Below are positions 35,309-44,200 of a stretch of DNA of 64,000 nucleotides, piece after piece. The DNA is from DASYAE01 sp036501535. Its GTDB lineage: Bacteria > Actinomycetota > Actinomycetes > Streptomycetales > Catenulisporaceae. The stretch's first letter is position 1, and the number at the start of each line of letters is the position of its first letter. The notes beneath the pieces were generated by a model, which did not search any database, was not told the origin of the DNA, and saw nothing but the letters and a program-made list of their open reading frames with translations. The translations under genes were made by a program, and so were the position numbers. The stretch lies in the NCBI GenBank assembly GCA_036501535.1, contig DASYAE010000237.1:129569-193568 (forward strand), given 5' to 3'.

Positions 35309-36921
35309 TGAGCGCAAGGCCGAAGTACCTGTCACCGGCGGTGGTCCCGCAGCCCCTGATACACCGCTGGTACGCCTGGCCGCACCTGCTGAGCCCGCAC
35401 ACCGCGGCGTTCAACCTGCGCGACCGGCAGCTGGAGATCCTGCGCAGCTACGTGCGCGCGCCCCAGACGCACGCGAAGGCGTTGGCCAAGCCCGGGATGT
35501 ACGGCGGCCCGTTTCTCAATCCGTACGGCGCGCCGGTCGAAGCAGTGCAGCAACTGCTCGACCGGACGGTCGCGGACGCCGCGCCGCTGCTGCGGTTCGC
35601 CGACGAGATCGACGAGGCGCGGCGCATGCTGCGCGAGAAGGCCTCCGGCCGCTCCCTCGCGCCGTGGTACCCGCGGCTCGGCGCGTCGCTGCGCGGTTTC
35701 GTCGAACTCGTCTACGACCCGGGCGACCGTGCGCACCTGCGCTTCTTCGAGCCGCTGCTGTACCGCTCGGCGCTGTACGACCGGTCCGCGCAGACCGTCT
35801 CGCTGCTGCCGGCGCCCAGGCTCGACCAGCCCTTCATCTTCAGCAGCCCGGTGCTGCCGGACCCGGACCGGGTGGACCTGGCGACGCCGTTCGACTCGCC
35901 CGACCTGGACGCGCTGCACGCCGCCCGGCACGATCCGGCGGACCCCTGGGAACTGGCCGGCCGGCTCGGCGTGCGCGAAGAGGACCTGACCCGCTTCCTC
36001 GAGCTGTTCACCGACGAGCCGCCGCGCCCGCACCAGCCGGTGGCCTCGGGCGTGCGGGTGCGGTTCTTCGGCCACGCCTGCGTGCTGATCGAGTCCGAGT
36101 CGCACTCGGTCCTGCTCGATCCGCTCATCGGCTACGAGCGCGACGGCCACGACCACTTCACCGCCGACGACCTGCCGCCCCGCATCGACGCGCTGGTGCT
36201 CAGCCACGCCCACCCCGACCACGTGTCGGTGGAGACGCTGCTGCGCCTGAGGCACCGGGTCGGCGTCGCGGTGGTGCCGCAGGACTCCCACGGCGGTCTG
36301 GCCGATCCGGGCCTCGGCCCGCTGCTCACGGCGCTGGGCTACCGCGACGTGCGGCGGCTGGGGGAACTGGAGTCGGCGGACTTCGGCGGCGGCGTGTCCG
36401 TCACGGCGCTGCCGTTCCTCGGCGAGCACGCCGACCTCGACATCCGCTCCAAGATGGTGCCGCTCGTCCGGTTCGGCGATCGCTCCTTCCTGTTCGCCAC
36501 CGACACCACCCTGCTCGAACCGGAGCTGTTCCACCGGCTCGGCGACGCGATCCCTCCGGTCGACGCGCTGTTCATCGGGTTGGAGTCGGTCGGAGCGCCG
36601 CTGTCGTGGCTCTACGGCCCGCTGCTGGAGCAGCGGCCGAGCCGCGAGATCGACCAGGAGCGGCGGGTGAACGGCTCGGACGCGGCCGGGGCCGTCGAGA
36701 TCGCCCGGCTGGTGCGGGCGCGAAGGATCTACGCCTACGCCATGGGCTTCGAGCCCTGGCTCCGGCACCTGACCGGCTCCGCGTTCGACCCGGACTCCGA
36801 GCAGATGCGCCAGGTCAACCTACTGCTGGGGACCTGCGCCGAGGGCGGGCTGCCGGCCCGACTTCTATACCGCCGCGCCGAGCTGCGCTTCACCGCCGAC
36901 GGCGTTACCGAGGAGGAGTGA
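35308..36921 (+). CDS. CmlA-like diiron beta-hydroxylase with metallo-beta-lactamase fold
   Basis: A 537-aa protein, the same size as CmlA, the diiron oxygenase that beta-hydroxylates carrier-bound p-aminophenylalanine in chloramphenicol synthesis. The N-terminal domain starts VVPQPLIHRWYAWPHLLSPHTAAFNL, very like CmlA. The metallo-beta-lactamase core carries LSHAHPDHVS with H300, H302, D304 and H305, then FLGEHADLDIRSK (E373, where CmlA has a Glu ligand instead of the hydrolase His) and GLESVGAPLSWLYGPLL. It should hydroxylate the beta-carbon of an aminoacyl carrier protein, probably aromatic. The ATG overlaps the MFS stop by one base. An ordinary hydrolase is less likely given the full-length N-domain match; the comparison is from memory. 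Confidence 0.87.
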   Translation: MSARPKYLSPAVVPQPLIHRWYAWPHLLSPHTAAFNLRDRQLEILRSYVRAPQTHAKALAKPGMYGGPFLNPYGAPVEAVQQLLDRTVADAAPLLRFADEIDEARRMLREKASGRSLAPWYPRLGASLRGFVELVYDPGDRAHLRFFEPLLYRSALYDRSAQTVSLLPAPRLDQPFIFSSPVLPDPDRVDLATPFDSPDLDALHAARHDPADPWELAGRLGVREEDLTRFLELFTDEPPRPHQPVASGVRVRFFGHACVLIESESHSVLLDPLIGYERDGHDHFTADDLPPRIDALVLSHAHPDHVSVETLLRLRHRVGVAVVPQDSHGGLADPGLGPLLTALGYRDVRRLGELESADFGGGVSVTALPFLGEHADLDIRSKMVPLVRFGDRSFLFATDTTLLEPELFHRLGDAIPPVDALFIGLESVGAPLSWLYGPLLEQRPSREIDQERRVNGSDAAGAVEIARLVRARRIYAYAMGFEPWLRHLTGSAFDPDSEQMRQVNLLLGTCAEGGLPARLLYRRAELRFTADGVTEEE

Positions 36922-36926
36922 GCACA

Positions 36927-38825
36927 GTGATTCAGCGGGAAGCCGCAGCGCACGACGCGGCCACGGACCGGCCGCAACGGCGCCGGGTCTATTCGTCCAT
37001 GATCAGCCGCTTCGGCTATCTACCGCTCGTCTGGGGCTGCCTGCGGGCGTATTTGGAGATGGAACCGGATCTGCTCGGCGAGTACGAGATCGCCGAGCCG
37101 TTCTTCCTGCCCGAGCAGATCCCGGGCATGGTGGACCGGCTCGAGGATCCCGCCGTCTTCGCAGCCTCCTGCTACCTGTGGAACTTCCGCCGGCAGATGA
37201 TGCTCTGCCAGGAGGTCAAGCAGCGCTTTCCGGACGCGGTGACGGTGGCCGGCGGCCCGCACGTGCCGGACAACGCGACGGGCTTCTTCGACGAGCACCC
37301 CTACGTCGACTTCCTGATCCACAAGGAGGGCGAGCGCCCGTTCGCCGCCCTGCTGCGCGCGCTGCTCTCCGACGAGCCCGACTTCACCGCCGTGCCGTCG
37401 CTGACCTGGCGGGACGCCGCGGGGGAGATGCACACCAACCCGCTCGGCGGCCAGCTGCCGCGGGAGATCCCGGTGGCCAGCCCCTGGCTCACCGGGCTGC
37501 TCGAACCCTCGATCGAGCTGGCCCGCGGGGCCGGCTACCGCGTCGTGGCGCCCTGGGAGACCAACCGCGGCTGCCCCTACAGCTGCACGTTCTGCGACTG
37601 GGGCTCGAACACCATGTCGAAGGTCCGCCTCTACGACGAGGGGCGGCTGCACTCCGAGATCGACTACTTCGCCGACCGCCGGGTCGACGCGATCCTGTGC
37701 TGCGACGCGAACTTCGGCATCCTGGCGCGCGACCAGGGCCTCGCCGAGCACGTCGTCGCGCGCCGCGCCGCCGACGGCTACCCGGGCAAGTTCGCCACCA
37801 GCTTCGCGAAGAACGCCACCACCCGGGTCTTCGAGATCGGCAAGATGTTCGCCGGCGTCGGGCTCAGCGACCGCGCGGTGCTCGCCATGCAGAGCGGGTC
37901 GAGCACCGTGCTGGAGCAGGTGAAGCGCTCGAACATGCCGGCCGAGCGGTACGAGCAGCTCGCCGCCAGTTTCCAGGACTCCGGCGTCGAGGCCAACACC
38001 GAGGTGATCCTCGGCCTGCCGAGCGAGACCCGGGAGACCTTCGTCGCAGGGCTCTGCCGCATGCTCGACATCGGCATCCACGGGCACATCTCGGTCTACG
38101 AGTGCGTCCTGCTGCCGAACAGCGAGCTGAGCAACCCGCTCTCGCGCGAGCGGTACCAGCTGGAGACCGTCCACCGCTCCTACCTGCTCGACGACGTCGA
38201 GCGGGTCGAGCTCGTGGTGGCCCACTCGACGATGACCAGGGACGACTGGAAGTACATGTACCTGTTCGGCACCACGATCCAGGCGCTGCACAACAAGGGC
38301 CTGACCTCGTCGGTGGCGCGGTACCTGCGGCGCGAGGGCGCCTGCACCTACGAGGAGTTCTACCGGCCGCTGCTGGACCGGGCGCTGGCCACCCGCGAGG
38401 GCGTGTTCGCCCGGTCGCTGGAGCGCGTCGACAAGCTGCTCGGCGACTACCTCGTCGACGACTCGATCCCCAACGAGGGCAAGGTCCTCAGCCAGCCGGA
38501 CATGGCCGAGTGGGTGCGTGCACTGATGCCCGACAAGGAGGGCTGGCTGCCCTACGAGTGGTGCTGGGCCCACGTGCAGACCGAGCTCGACCGGTTCCAC
38601 CTCGAGCTGCGCGAGCATCTGGCGTCGCTCGGCGTGTCGGTCGACCGGCGACTCGAGGACCTGCTGCAGTACCAGCGCGACAGCGTGTTCACGCTCACCG
38701 ACACCAAGTCCCGGTTCGCACTGTTCGACCACGACTGGCCGAACTACTTCGAGCGCGATGACGCTCCGCTCGTGGAGGTTCCGACGCCGGTGCGCTTCTC
38801 GCCGCACCACGGACGCAGACGATGA
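36927..38825 (+). CDS. Cobalamin-dependent radical SAM enzyme
   Basis: A 632-aa protein. Residues 20-190 form a B12-binding-type domain (SSMISRFGYLPLVWGCLRAYL, TVAGGPHVPDN and DFLIHKEGE). The radical SAM core follows with CPYSCTFCDW, cysteines 216, 220 and 223. VRLYDEGRLHSEIDYF and ILGLPSETRETFVAGL are standard later motifs, and a C-terminal extension of about 200 residues is present. B12 radical SAM enzymes in antibiotic clusters usually methylate unactivated carbons, sometimes repeatedly, and some rearrange rings. The GTG at 36927 is 10 nt from AGGAGG; a GTG nine bases upstream overlaps the previous stop and is too close to the ribosome binding site. Confidence 0.9.
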   Translation: MIQREAAAHDAATDRPQRRRVYSSMISRFGYLPLVWGCLRAYLEMEPDLLGEYEIAEPFFLPEQIPGMVDRLEDPAVFAASCYLWNFRRQMMLCQEVKQRFPDAVTVAGGPHVPDNATGFFDEHPYVDFLIHKEGERPFAALLRALLSDEPDFTAVPSLTWRDAAGEMHTNPLGGQLPREIPVASPWLTGLLEPSIELARGAGYRVVAPWETNRGCPYSCTFCDWGSNTMSKVRLYDEGRLHSEIDYFADRRVDAILCCDANFGILARDQGLAEHVVARRAADGYPGKFATSFAKNATTRVFEIGKMFAGVGLSDRAVLAMQSGSSTVLEQVKRSNMPAERYEQLAASFQDSGVEANTEVILGLPSETRETFVAGLCRMLDIGIHGHISVYECVLLPNSELSNPLSRERYQLETVHRSYLLDDVERVELVVAHSTMTRDDWKYMYLFGTTIQALHNKGLTSSVARYLRREGACTYEEFYRPLLDRALATREGVFARSLERVDKLLGDYLVDDSIPNEGKVLSQPDMAEWVRALMPDKEGWLPYEWCWAHVQTELDRFHLELREHLASLGVSVDRRLEDLLQYQRDSVFTLTDTKSRFALFDHDWPNYFERDDAPLVEVPTPVRFSPHHGRRR

Positions 38826-40885
38826 CCGGCGTGCCACCCGTCCCCACGCGGGTGCGCGCGCATGCCGGCGAGTTCCCGGGCCGGCCCGCCTTCCCCGGCG
38901 CGACGCTCGGCGAGGTCGCCGGCCGCGCCGACGCGCTCGCCGGACGGCTGGCGCTCGCCGGCGTGCAGCCCGGCGACGTGGTCGCGGTGACCGGGGACGA
39001 CGCCGACGCCGTGGCGGTCGCCCCGCTGGCGGTCTGGTGGTGCGGCGCCGCGCTGCTGCCGATCCCCTCCAGCACACCCGCGCCGCGCGTCCGCGCCATG
39101 CTGGCCGTCACGGGTGCCCGCGTGGCCGTCGTTACCGGCGATACGCCGCTCGTGGTGCCTACCGGGATTCGCACGGTGGACGTACGCGACTTGGCGGCGG
39201 CGCGATCCACACCGTCCCCGCCGGTCGCCCTGCCAGGCGCCGATCCTGCGGGGCTGGCCTACATCATCTGCACCTCCGGCTCCACGGGCACCCCGAAGGC
39301 CGTCGCCGTGCGGCACGGCCCGTTCGCCGACCACATCGACGCCATGATCGGCCTGCTCGGCCTGACGGAACGCGACACGGTCACACAGTTCGCGTCGCCC
39401 GGCTTCGACGTGGCGCTGGAGGAGACGTGGACCGCGCTGGCCGCCGGAGCCGCGCTGGTGCCCCGGGCCGGGCGGCTCTGGTCGCCGGCCGACCTGTTGG
39501 CCCTGACCGTCGAGCACGCGGTGACGGTGTGGCAGCTGCCGACCGCCTACTGGGCCACCCTGGTCGACCACGTGAGCGCGCACGGCGCCGCCACGCCGCC
39601 GCCGTCGCTGCGCTGCGTGGTGATCGGCAGCGAGGCGGCCGGCAGTGGCACCGCGCGCGCGTGGCTCCGCTCGCCGTGGGGCGCGGTGCGCCTGGTCAAC
39701 GGGTACGGCCCCACCGAGACGGTCGTCACGGCCACCGCCTATGAGGTGCCGCGCGATCCCGCCGCCCTCGTCACCCCGATCCTGCCGATCGGCGGCGCGC
39801 TGCCGGGCAGACGAACGCATGTGCTCGATGCGCAGCGACGTCCCGTGCCGGACGGCGAATCGGGCGAGCTGTACGTGTCAGGCGCCTGCCTCGCCGACGG
39901 CTACCTCGGCGACCCCGACACGACAGCGGCGTCATTCATCCGGCTCCCGGACGGCACGCGCGCGTTCCGTACCGGCGACTGGGTATCGCGGCGTCCGGAC
40001 GGCTGCCTCGATTTCCACGGCCGGCGCGACCGCCAGGTGAAGATCGGCGGCGTGCGGATCGAGCTGGCGGAGGTCGAGGCGGTCCTCGCGACGGCGCCCG
40101 GCGTGGCGTCGGCGGTCGTGCGGGCCGTGGACGGCGGTCCGGCCGCCCGGCTGGAGGCCTGCGTGCAGTCGTCGGCCGATCCGACGACCTGGCCGGAGCT
40201 CGCCGCGCAGGTGCGGCGGTACGCGGCGGCGCACCTGCCGCCGGGGGCCGTCCCGGCGACCGTGACCGTGGGCGACAGCCTCCCGGTCACCGCGAACGGG
40301 AAACTCGACCGCACCGCACCCGACCACGCTGCACTCGACCGCACTGCGGCCGCGGAGCGGCTGGTCCTGCGCCGGATCACCGGCGACGACCGCACCGCCC
40401 CGGCATCGGACGGCCCGGCCGGTCGCCGGGGGCTCAGTGAGCTGATGGCCCTGCGCGGAGAGACGGAGCTGACGTCCGCGCTGCGCGAACTGCTTGGCGC
40501 GGGCGCTCCGGCTACCGCGCTCGTACCCGTCATCGAGGCCGTACGCACCGGCTTGGACCCGCTCGTCGGCTGGGCCGCCGGCGCGGTGCGCGTCACGGAC
40601 GGCCGGATCGTGCTCGACACCGGCGTGCTCGGCGAAGTAAGCACCGCGCGCCGCAGCCTGGCCGCCGCAGAGCGCTGCGACGCCGATCTGGAACGCCTGG
40701 TCCGCCACATCGCCGAGGACGACCGCGCCGCGCCGGTCGCCCCGCGGCTGCGATCCCTGCTCAGCGCGACGGCCACCGACGCCGCGACCGGCGAGCCGGC
40801 CCGGCCCGACCTCGCGGCACCGGGGCCTGAGGACGTCGAGCGCGCCGTCGCCCTGGTGCGGCGCACGGCCGCGAAAACACCGTGA
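38822..40885 (+). CDS. Stand-alone adenylation enzyme with unusual C-terminal extension
   Basis: A 687-aa protein. Residues 1-490 are a complete A domain: YIICTSGSTGTPKAV (A3), GFDVALEETW (A4), NGYGPTETVV (A5), FRTGDWV (A7), GRRDRQVKIGGVRIE (A8) and TANGKLDR (A10). No carrier motif follows. Instead about 190 extra residues include LVPVIEAVRTGLDPLV and DTGVLGEVSTA at about 566-610, clearly related to the separate 200-aa protein encoded at 57842. By hand the pocket reads D-V-E-Q-V-I-G-V-T-K, which I cannot match. It probably loads a carrier in trans, for example the first T domain of the NRPS at 41295 that lacks its own A domain. It starts 4 nt inside the radical SAM gene (ATGA). Confidence 0.87.
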   Translation: MTGVPPVPTRVRAHAGEFPGRPAFPGATLGEVAGRADALAGRLALAGVQPGDVVAVTGDDADAVAVAPLAVWWCGAALLPIPSSTPAPRVRAMLAVTGARVAVVTGDTPLVVPTGIRTVDVRDLAAARSTPSPPVALPGADPAGLAYIICTSGSTGTPKAVAVRHGPFADHIDAMIGLLGLTERDTVTQFASPGFDVALEETWTALAAGAALVPRAGRLWSPADLLALTVEHAVTVWQLPTAYWATLVDHVSAHGAATPPPSLRCVVIGSEAAGSGTARAWLRSPWGAVRLVNGYGPTETVVTATAYEVPRDPAALVTPILPIGGALPGRRTHVLDAQRRPVPDGESGELYVSGACLADGYLGDPDTTAASFIRLPDGTRAFRTGDWVSRRPDGCLDFHGRRDRQVKIGGVRIELAEVEAVLATAPGVASAVVRAVDGGPAARLEACVQSSADPTTWPELAAQVRRYAAAHLPPGAVPATVTVGDSLPVTANGKLDRTAPDHAALDRTAAAERLVLRRITGDDRTAPASDGPAGRRGLSELMALRGETELTSALRELLGAGAPATALVPVIEAVRTGLDPLVGWAAGAVRVTDGRIVLDTGVLGEVSTARRSLAAAERCDADLERLVRHIAEDDRAAPVAPRLRSLLSATATDAATGEPARPDLAAPGPEDVERAVALVRRTAAKTP

Positions 40886-40955
40886 GAAGCCGACGCGAGG
40901 TGATTCACCAGTGACGAGCGAATAACGCAATAACCGATTTAGCGACGCCTTCAAA

Positions 40956-40981
40956 AGATCTGCCGGCGTGTCGGCAGATCT
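40956..40981. terminator. Hairpin ending the rightward tailoring operon
   Basis: A perfect 10-bp stem AGATCTGCCG/CGGCAGATCT with a 6-nt loop, 70 nt after the A-enzyme stop and followed by a CTTGTGG tail. It separates the tailoring operon from the next transcription unit. Confidence 0.75.
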
Positions 40982-41034
40982 CTTGTGGTGCTATTTTCCA
41001 TGCACGTCAGCGGCATAGTCGTGAAAAATTCACA

Positions 41035-41064
41035 TTGCGTCGCCCGACGATTCGGAATTATCCT
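41035..41064 (+). promoter_or_regulatory. Possible promoter for the 35-aa peptide gene
   Basis: TTGCGT at 41035-41040 and TATCCT at 41059-41064 are 18 bp apart, a fair match to the primary sigma factor consensus, in an unusually A/T-rich stretch. Transcription would start near 41071, about 40 nt before the ATG at 41114. It lies between a terminator and the peptide gene, where a promoter is required. Confidence 0.4.
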
Positions 41065-41113
41065 CACGGTGCCCGGCAAGTCCCCGGTAATCGAAGCCCC
41101 GAAAGGAGACCGC

Positions 41114-41221
41114 ATGAACACGGTCGAGAACAAGAGCGAGCAGAAGCCGGCCCCGGCCGCCGAGAAGAACATTTCCAGCAAGATCAAGAAGTACGGCAGC
41201 TACGACCGGCTGCAGGGCTGA
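41114..41221 (+). CDS. 35-aa peptide of unknown function ahead of the NRPS genes
   Basis: A short ORF with an excellent ribosome binding site (AAAGGAGA, 5-6 nt before the ATG). It encodes a charged N-terminal half (MNTVENKSEQKPAPAAEK) and a C-terminus ISSKIKKYGSYDRLQG. It is flanked by its own promoter-like sequence and a 15-bp hairpin 7 nt after the stop, so it can be made in excess over the NRPS genes, as RiPP precursors often are. The spacing of Ile, Gly and the penultimate Gln resembles the end of a lasso-type leader (L-x3-G-x5-T-x), but no core residues follow and no lasso enzymes are present. It could be a carrier-like scaffold, a modified peptide, a regulatory leader peptide or a small NRPS helper. 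No MbtH protein is seen, and this is not one. Confidence 0.65.
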   Translation: MNTVENKSEQKPAPAAEKNISSKIKKYGSYDRLQG

Positions 41222-41228
41222 CTCATCG

Positions 41229-41261
41229 GGCGGGCGAACGGCCTCGGGCCGTTCGCCCGCC
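41229..41261. terminator. Strong hairpin between the peptide gene and the first NRPS gene
   Basis: A perfect 15-bp stem GGCGGGCGAACGGCC pairs with GGCCGTTCGCCCGCC around a 3-nt TCG loop. It starts 7 nt after the peptide stop and ends 33 nt before the NRPS ATG. It may terminate most transcripts after the peptide gene, stabilise the 3' end of the short mRNA, or act as an attenuator for the NRPS genes. Confidence 0.8.
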
Positions 41262-41294
41262 GTTCTCGCCGCGGGAAGGCTGACGGCACTGATC

Positions 41295-44200
41295 ATGACC
41301 GAAACCAGCGCGTGGACCGTCGACGACCCGTCCGCGGCATGGCCGGCGCGGCTGCACGGCAGCCGGGTCGAGCCGGAATTCGACCCGGCGGGGCCCGCGT
41401 TCCCCGGCCCGCCGGGCACGCGGCTGCCCGAGGCCACGACCGCCGATCTCGACACGCTCACCGGCGCCGACCCGCTCGGGCTGCACCTGGTGGCGGTGGC
41501 GGCGACCCGGCTGGTCCTCGCGGCGCTGACCGGCGACACGCGGCCCGTCGTCGTCGCGCCCGTGCCCCTTGGCCACCCGCACGACGGCGAACTCGCGTGG
41601 TGCGCGCCGCTCCCTCTCGACGACCTGGACGACCGGATCGAGGACGTCCTGCGCGCGACGCACGACGAGTTCGAGGCCGCGCTCCCGCTCGCCTGGCCGG
41701 ACCGTCAGCTGCTGGCCGACCGGCTGGCCCGCTCCGAGGCGGCCGACCCCAGGGTGCTCTCCCGGCTCGCCGTCGTCCACGGAGGGGCCCACCGCTGCGG
41801 CCCGCTCGGTGAGACAGACCTCGTCATCACCCTCGAACGCGACGACGGCGGCATCATCGTCGGGCTGCGTTCGCCGCTTGAGCGCGTACCCCGCGCCGCC
41901 TGGTCGCTGCCCCGGTGCGTGGCCGCGACGATGGCGTGGATCGCCGCGAATCCCCACGAGCGCGCCGCCGACGTCGATGTGCTCGGCGCTGAGCAGCGCG
42001 CTGAGTTGACCCGCTGGGCGAGCCGCGCGCAGGCCGAGAAGCCCGGCGGCGAGTTTGAGGGCACTGTCTCGCTCACCTTGCCCACCGGGCTCCCGGCGCC
42101 GATCGGAATGCCGGGCACGCTGCGCGCACTGGGAAGCCCCGAGTGCCCGGCGCTCTGGACGCCCACAGGTGAGCTGGTCGTCCTGGCAGCACCGACCCAG
42201 AACATTGACACGCTACCGCAGGAAGCTGATCCGTCCGTGCGGTGGGCACCGATCGATGACGCCGAACGAGCCGTCGACGAGGCCTGGAGCCACGTGCTCG
42301 GCACGCCGCCGCGCTCGGCGCGCGAGGACTTCTTCCACGCCGGCGGGCACAGCTTCACCGCCGCGCTGCTCGTCGCGCGGCTGGCCGAGACCTCCGGCAG
42401 CACGGTGGCCGTGCGGGACGTGTTCACCGCGCGGACCGCCGCCGAAATCGCCGCCCTGCTCCGCACGGCCGACTCGGCCCGCGCTGCGGCCCCGACCCCC
42501 GCAACGGCGGGCCCGACAGCCGCGAGCAACGCGCAGCGCCGCCTATGGTTCCTGGAGGGATACGACGGCAGCGAGCTGCGTCCGTACAACATGGTCGAGG
42601 CCTACCGGCTGGACGTCCGGCCGACCGAGCAGCTTCTGACCGCCGCGCTCACCGCTGTGGTCGCCCGGCACGAGGCGCTGCGCACGGCGCTGCGGCTCGA
42701 CGGCGAAGGGCTCGAGCAGGTCGTGCTCGGCGTCGAGCAGGCGCCGCCGAACCTGCTCGTCCAGCGCGTGCGCACCGAGGACCTGAAAGCGGTCCTGGCC
42801 GAAGCCGCCGCCGCCGAGCAGCGCCACCGCTTCGACCTGGCGAGCGGACGGCTGCTGCGCGCGACCTGGCTGGACGACGGCTCCGACAGTGCCACCCTGC
42901 TGCTGAACATCCACCACTGTGCCGGCGATGGCTGGTCCTCCGCGGTGGTCATGGATGACCTGGTCGCCGCACTGCGGGACGGCACGCTGCCGGCAGAGCC
43001 GCCGATGCCGTACCGGGAGCACTGCGCATGGCTTGCGCAGTGGCTGGCCTCGGACGGCGGCGAGGGCGACCGCGCGTTCTGGCGGCGCACGCTGGCCGGT
43101 CTCGACCCGGCGGACCTCCCGCTGGACCGGCGCCGCCCGCCGGTGCGCGACTCGCGCGGCGGCAAGGCGCAACTGCCGCTCGACCTGCCCGCCGAGGCGC
43201 TGACCCGGCTGTGCCGGGAGGCCGACGTCACGCCGTTCATGGTCTTCGTGGCCGCTGTGCGCGTGCTGCTGCATCGCCTTACCGGCCAGGGCGACGTCCC
43301 GCTCGGGACCGTCGTCGCTGGCCGCGATCAGCCCGGCTCGATCACCTCGGTCGGCCTGTTCGCCAACACCGTCGTGCTGCGCACCGCGATCGACGGGGAC
43401 ATGGACTTCCGCGCCGTGCTGCGCGAGGTGCGCTACACCGCCCAACTCACGCGGGAGCACGACCGCTACCCGTTCGACGCACTCGTCGACGAACTCGGCG
43501 TGGAGCGCGTGCCGGGCCGCAACCCGCTGTTCGACCTCTTCGTCGAGACCGTGCTGACCGGGCCGCCCGCGTTCCACGCCGCCGACCACGTCGCCCGGGT
43601 GGAGACCGAGCTGCTGGTCAGCGACTTCGACCTGGCGTTCAGCTTCACGGACGACGCGGTGTGGGTGCGGTACCGCGCCGACGTCGTCGACCCGGAGACC
43701 GCCGGCCGGCTCGCGCAGCAGGTCCGCGAGCTGCTGTCGGGCCTGCTCGCCGATCCGGACGCGCCGGTGAGCATGGCGCCCCTGCTGCCCGCGGACCAGC
43801 GCCGGTACCTGCTCGACGCGGTGAACGACACAGTCGCGCCGTTCCCCGCCGACGCCACGCTGTTGGACTTGGTGGACCGTCAGACCGTCGCCCGCCCGGA
43901 CGCACCCGCCGTCGTCCACGGCGACACCACGCTCAGCTTCGCAGAACTCGACCGGCGGGCCGAACGGCTCGCCGCGAGCCTGGCCGAGCGTGCGGCCGCG
44001 GGGCCGGGCCGCCTGGTCGCGATCGTGTGCAAGCGCACCGAATGGATGGTCGTCGCGCTGCTCGCCGTGCTGAAGACCGGGGCGGCGTTCCTGCCGCTCG
44101 ACCCGGAGCAGCCGGACGCACGCCTTGGCAGGCTGCTGTCCCGCAGCGCCGCTGTCGCAGTGGTCGCCGACGGCCGGTATCTCGAGACCTGCGAACGGCT

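Noticed and set aside
41114..41221. Classical lasso peptide or spliceotide precursor
   Set aside because: Only the spacing of a leader end and one YG pair fit; there is no core sequence and no lasso cyclase, protease or SPASM-type splicease in the window.
41114..41221. MbtH-like NRPS helper protein
   Set aside because: The peptide is half the usual length and lacks the conserved Trp-rich motifs; no MbtH homologue was found elsewhere in the window.
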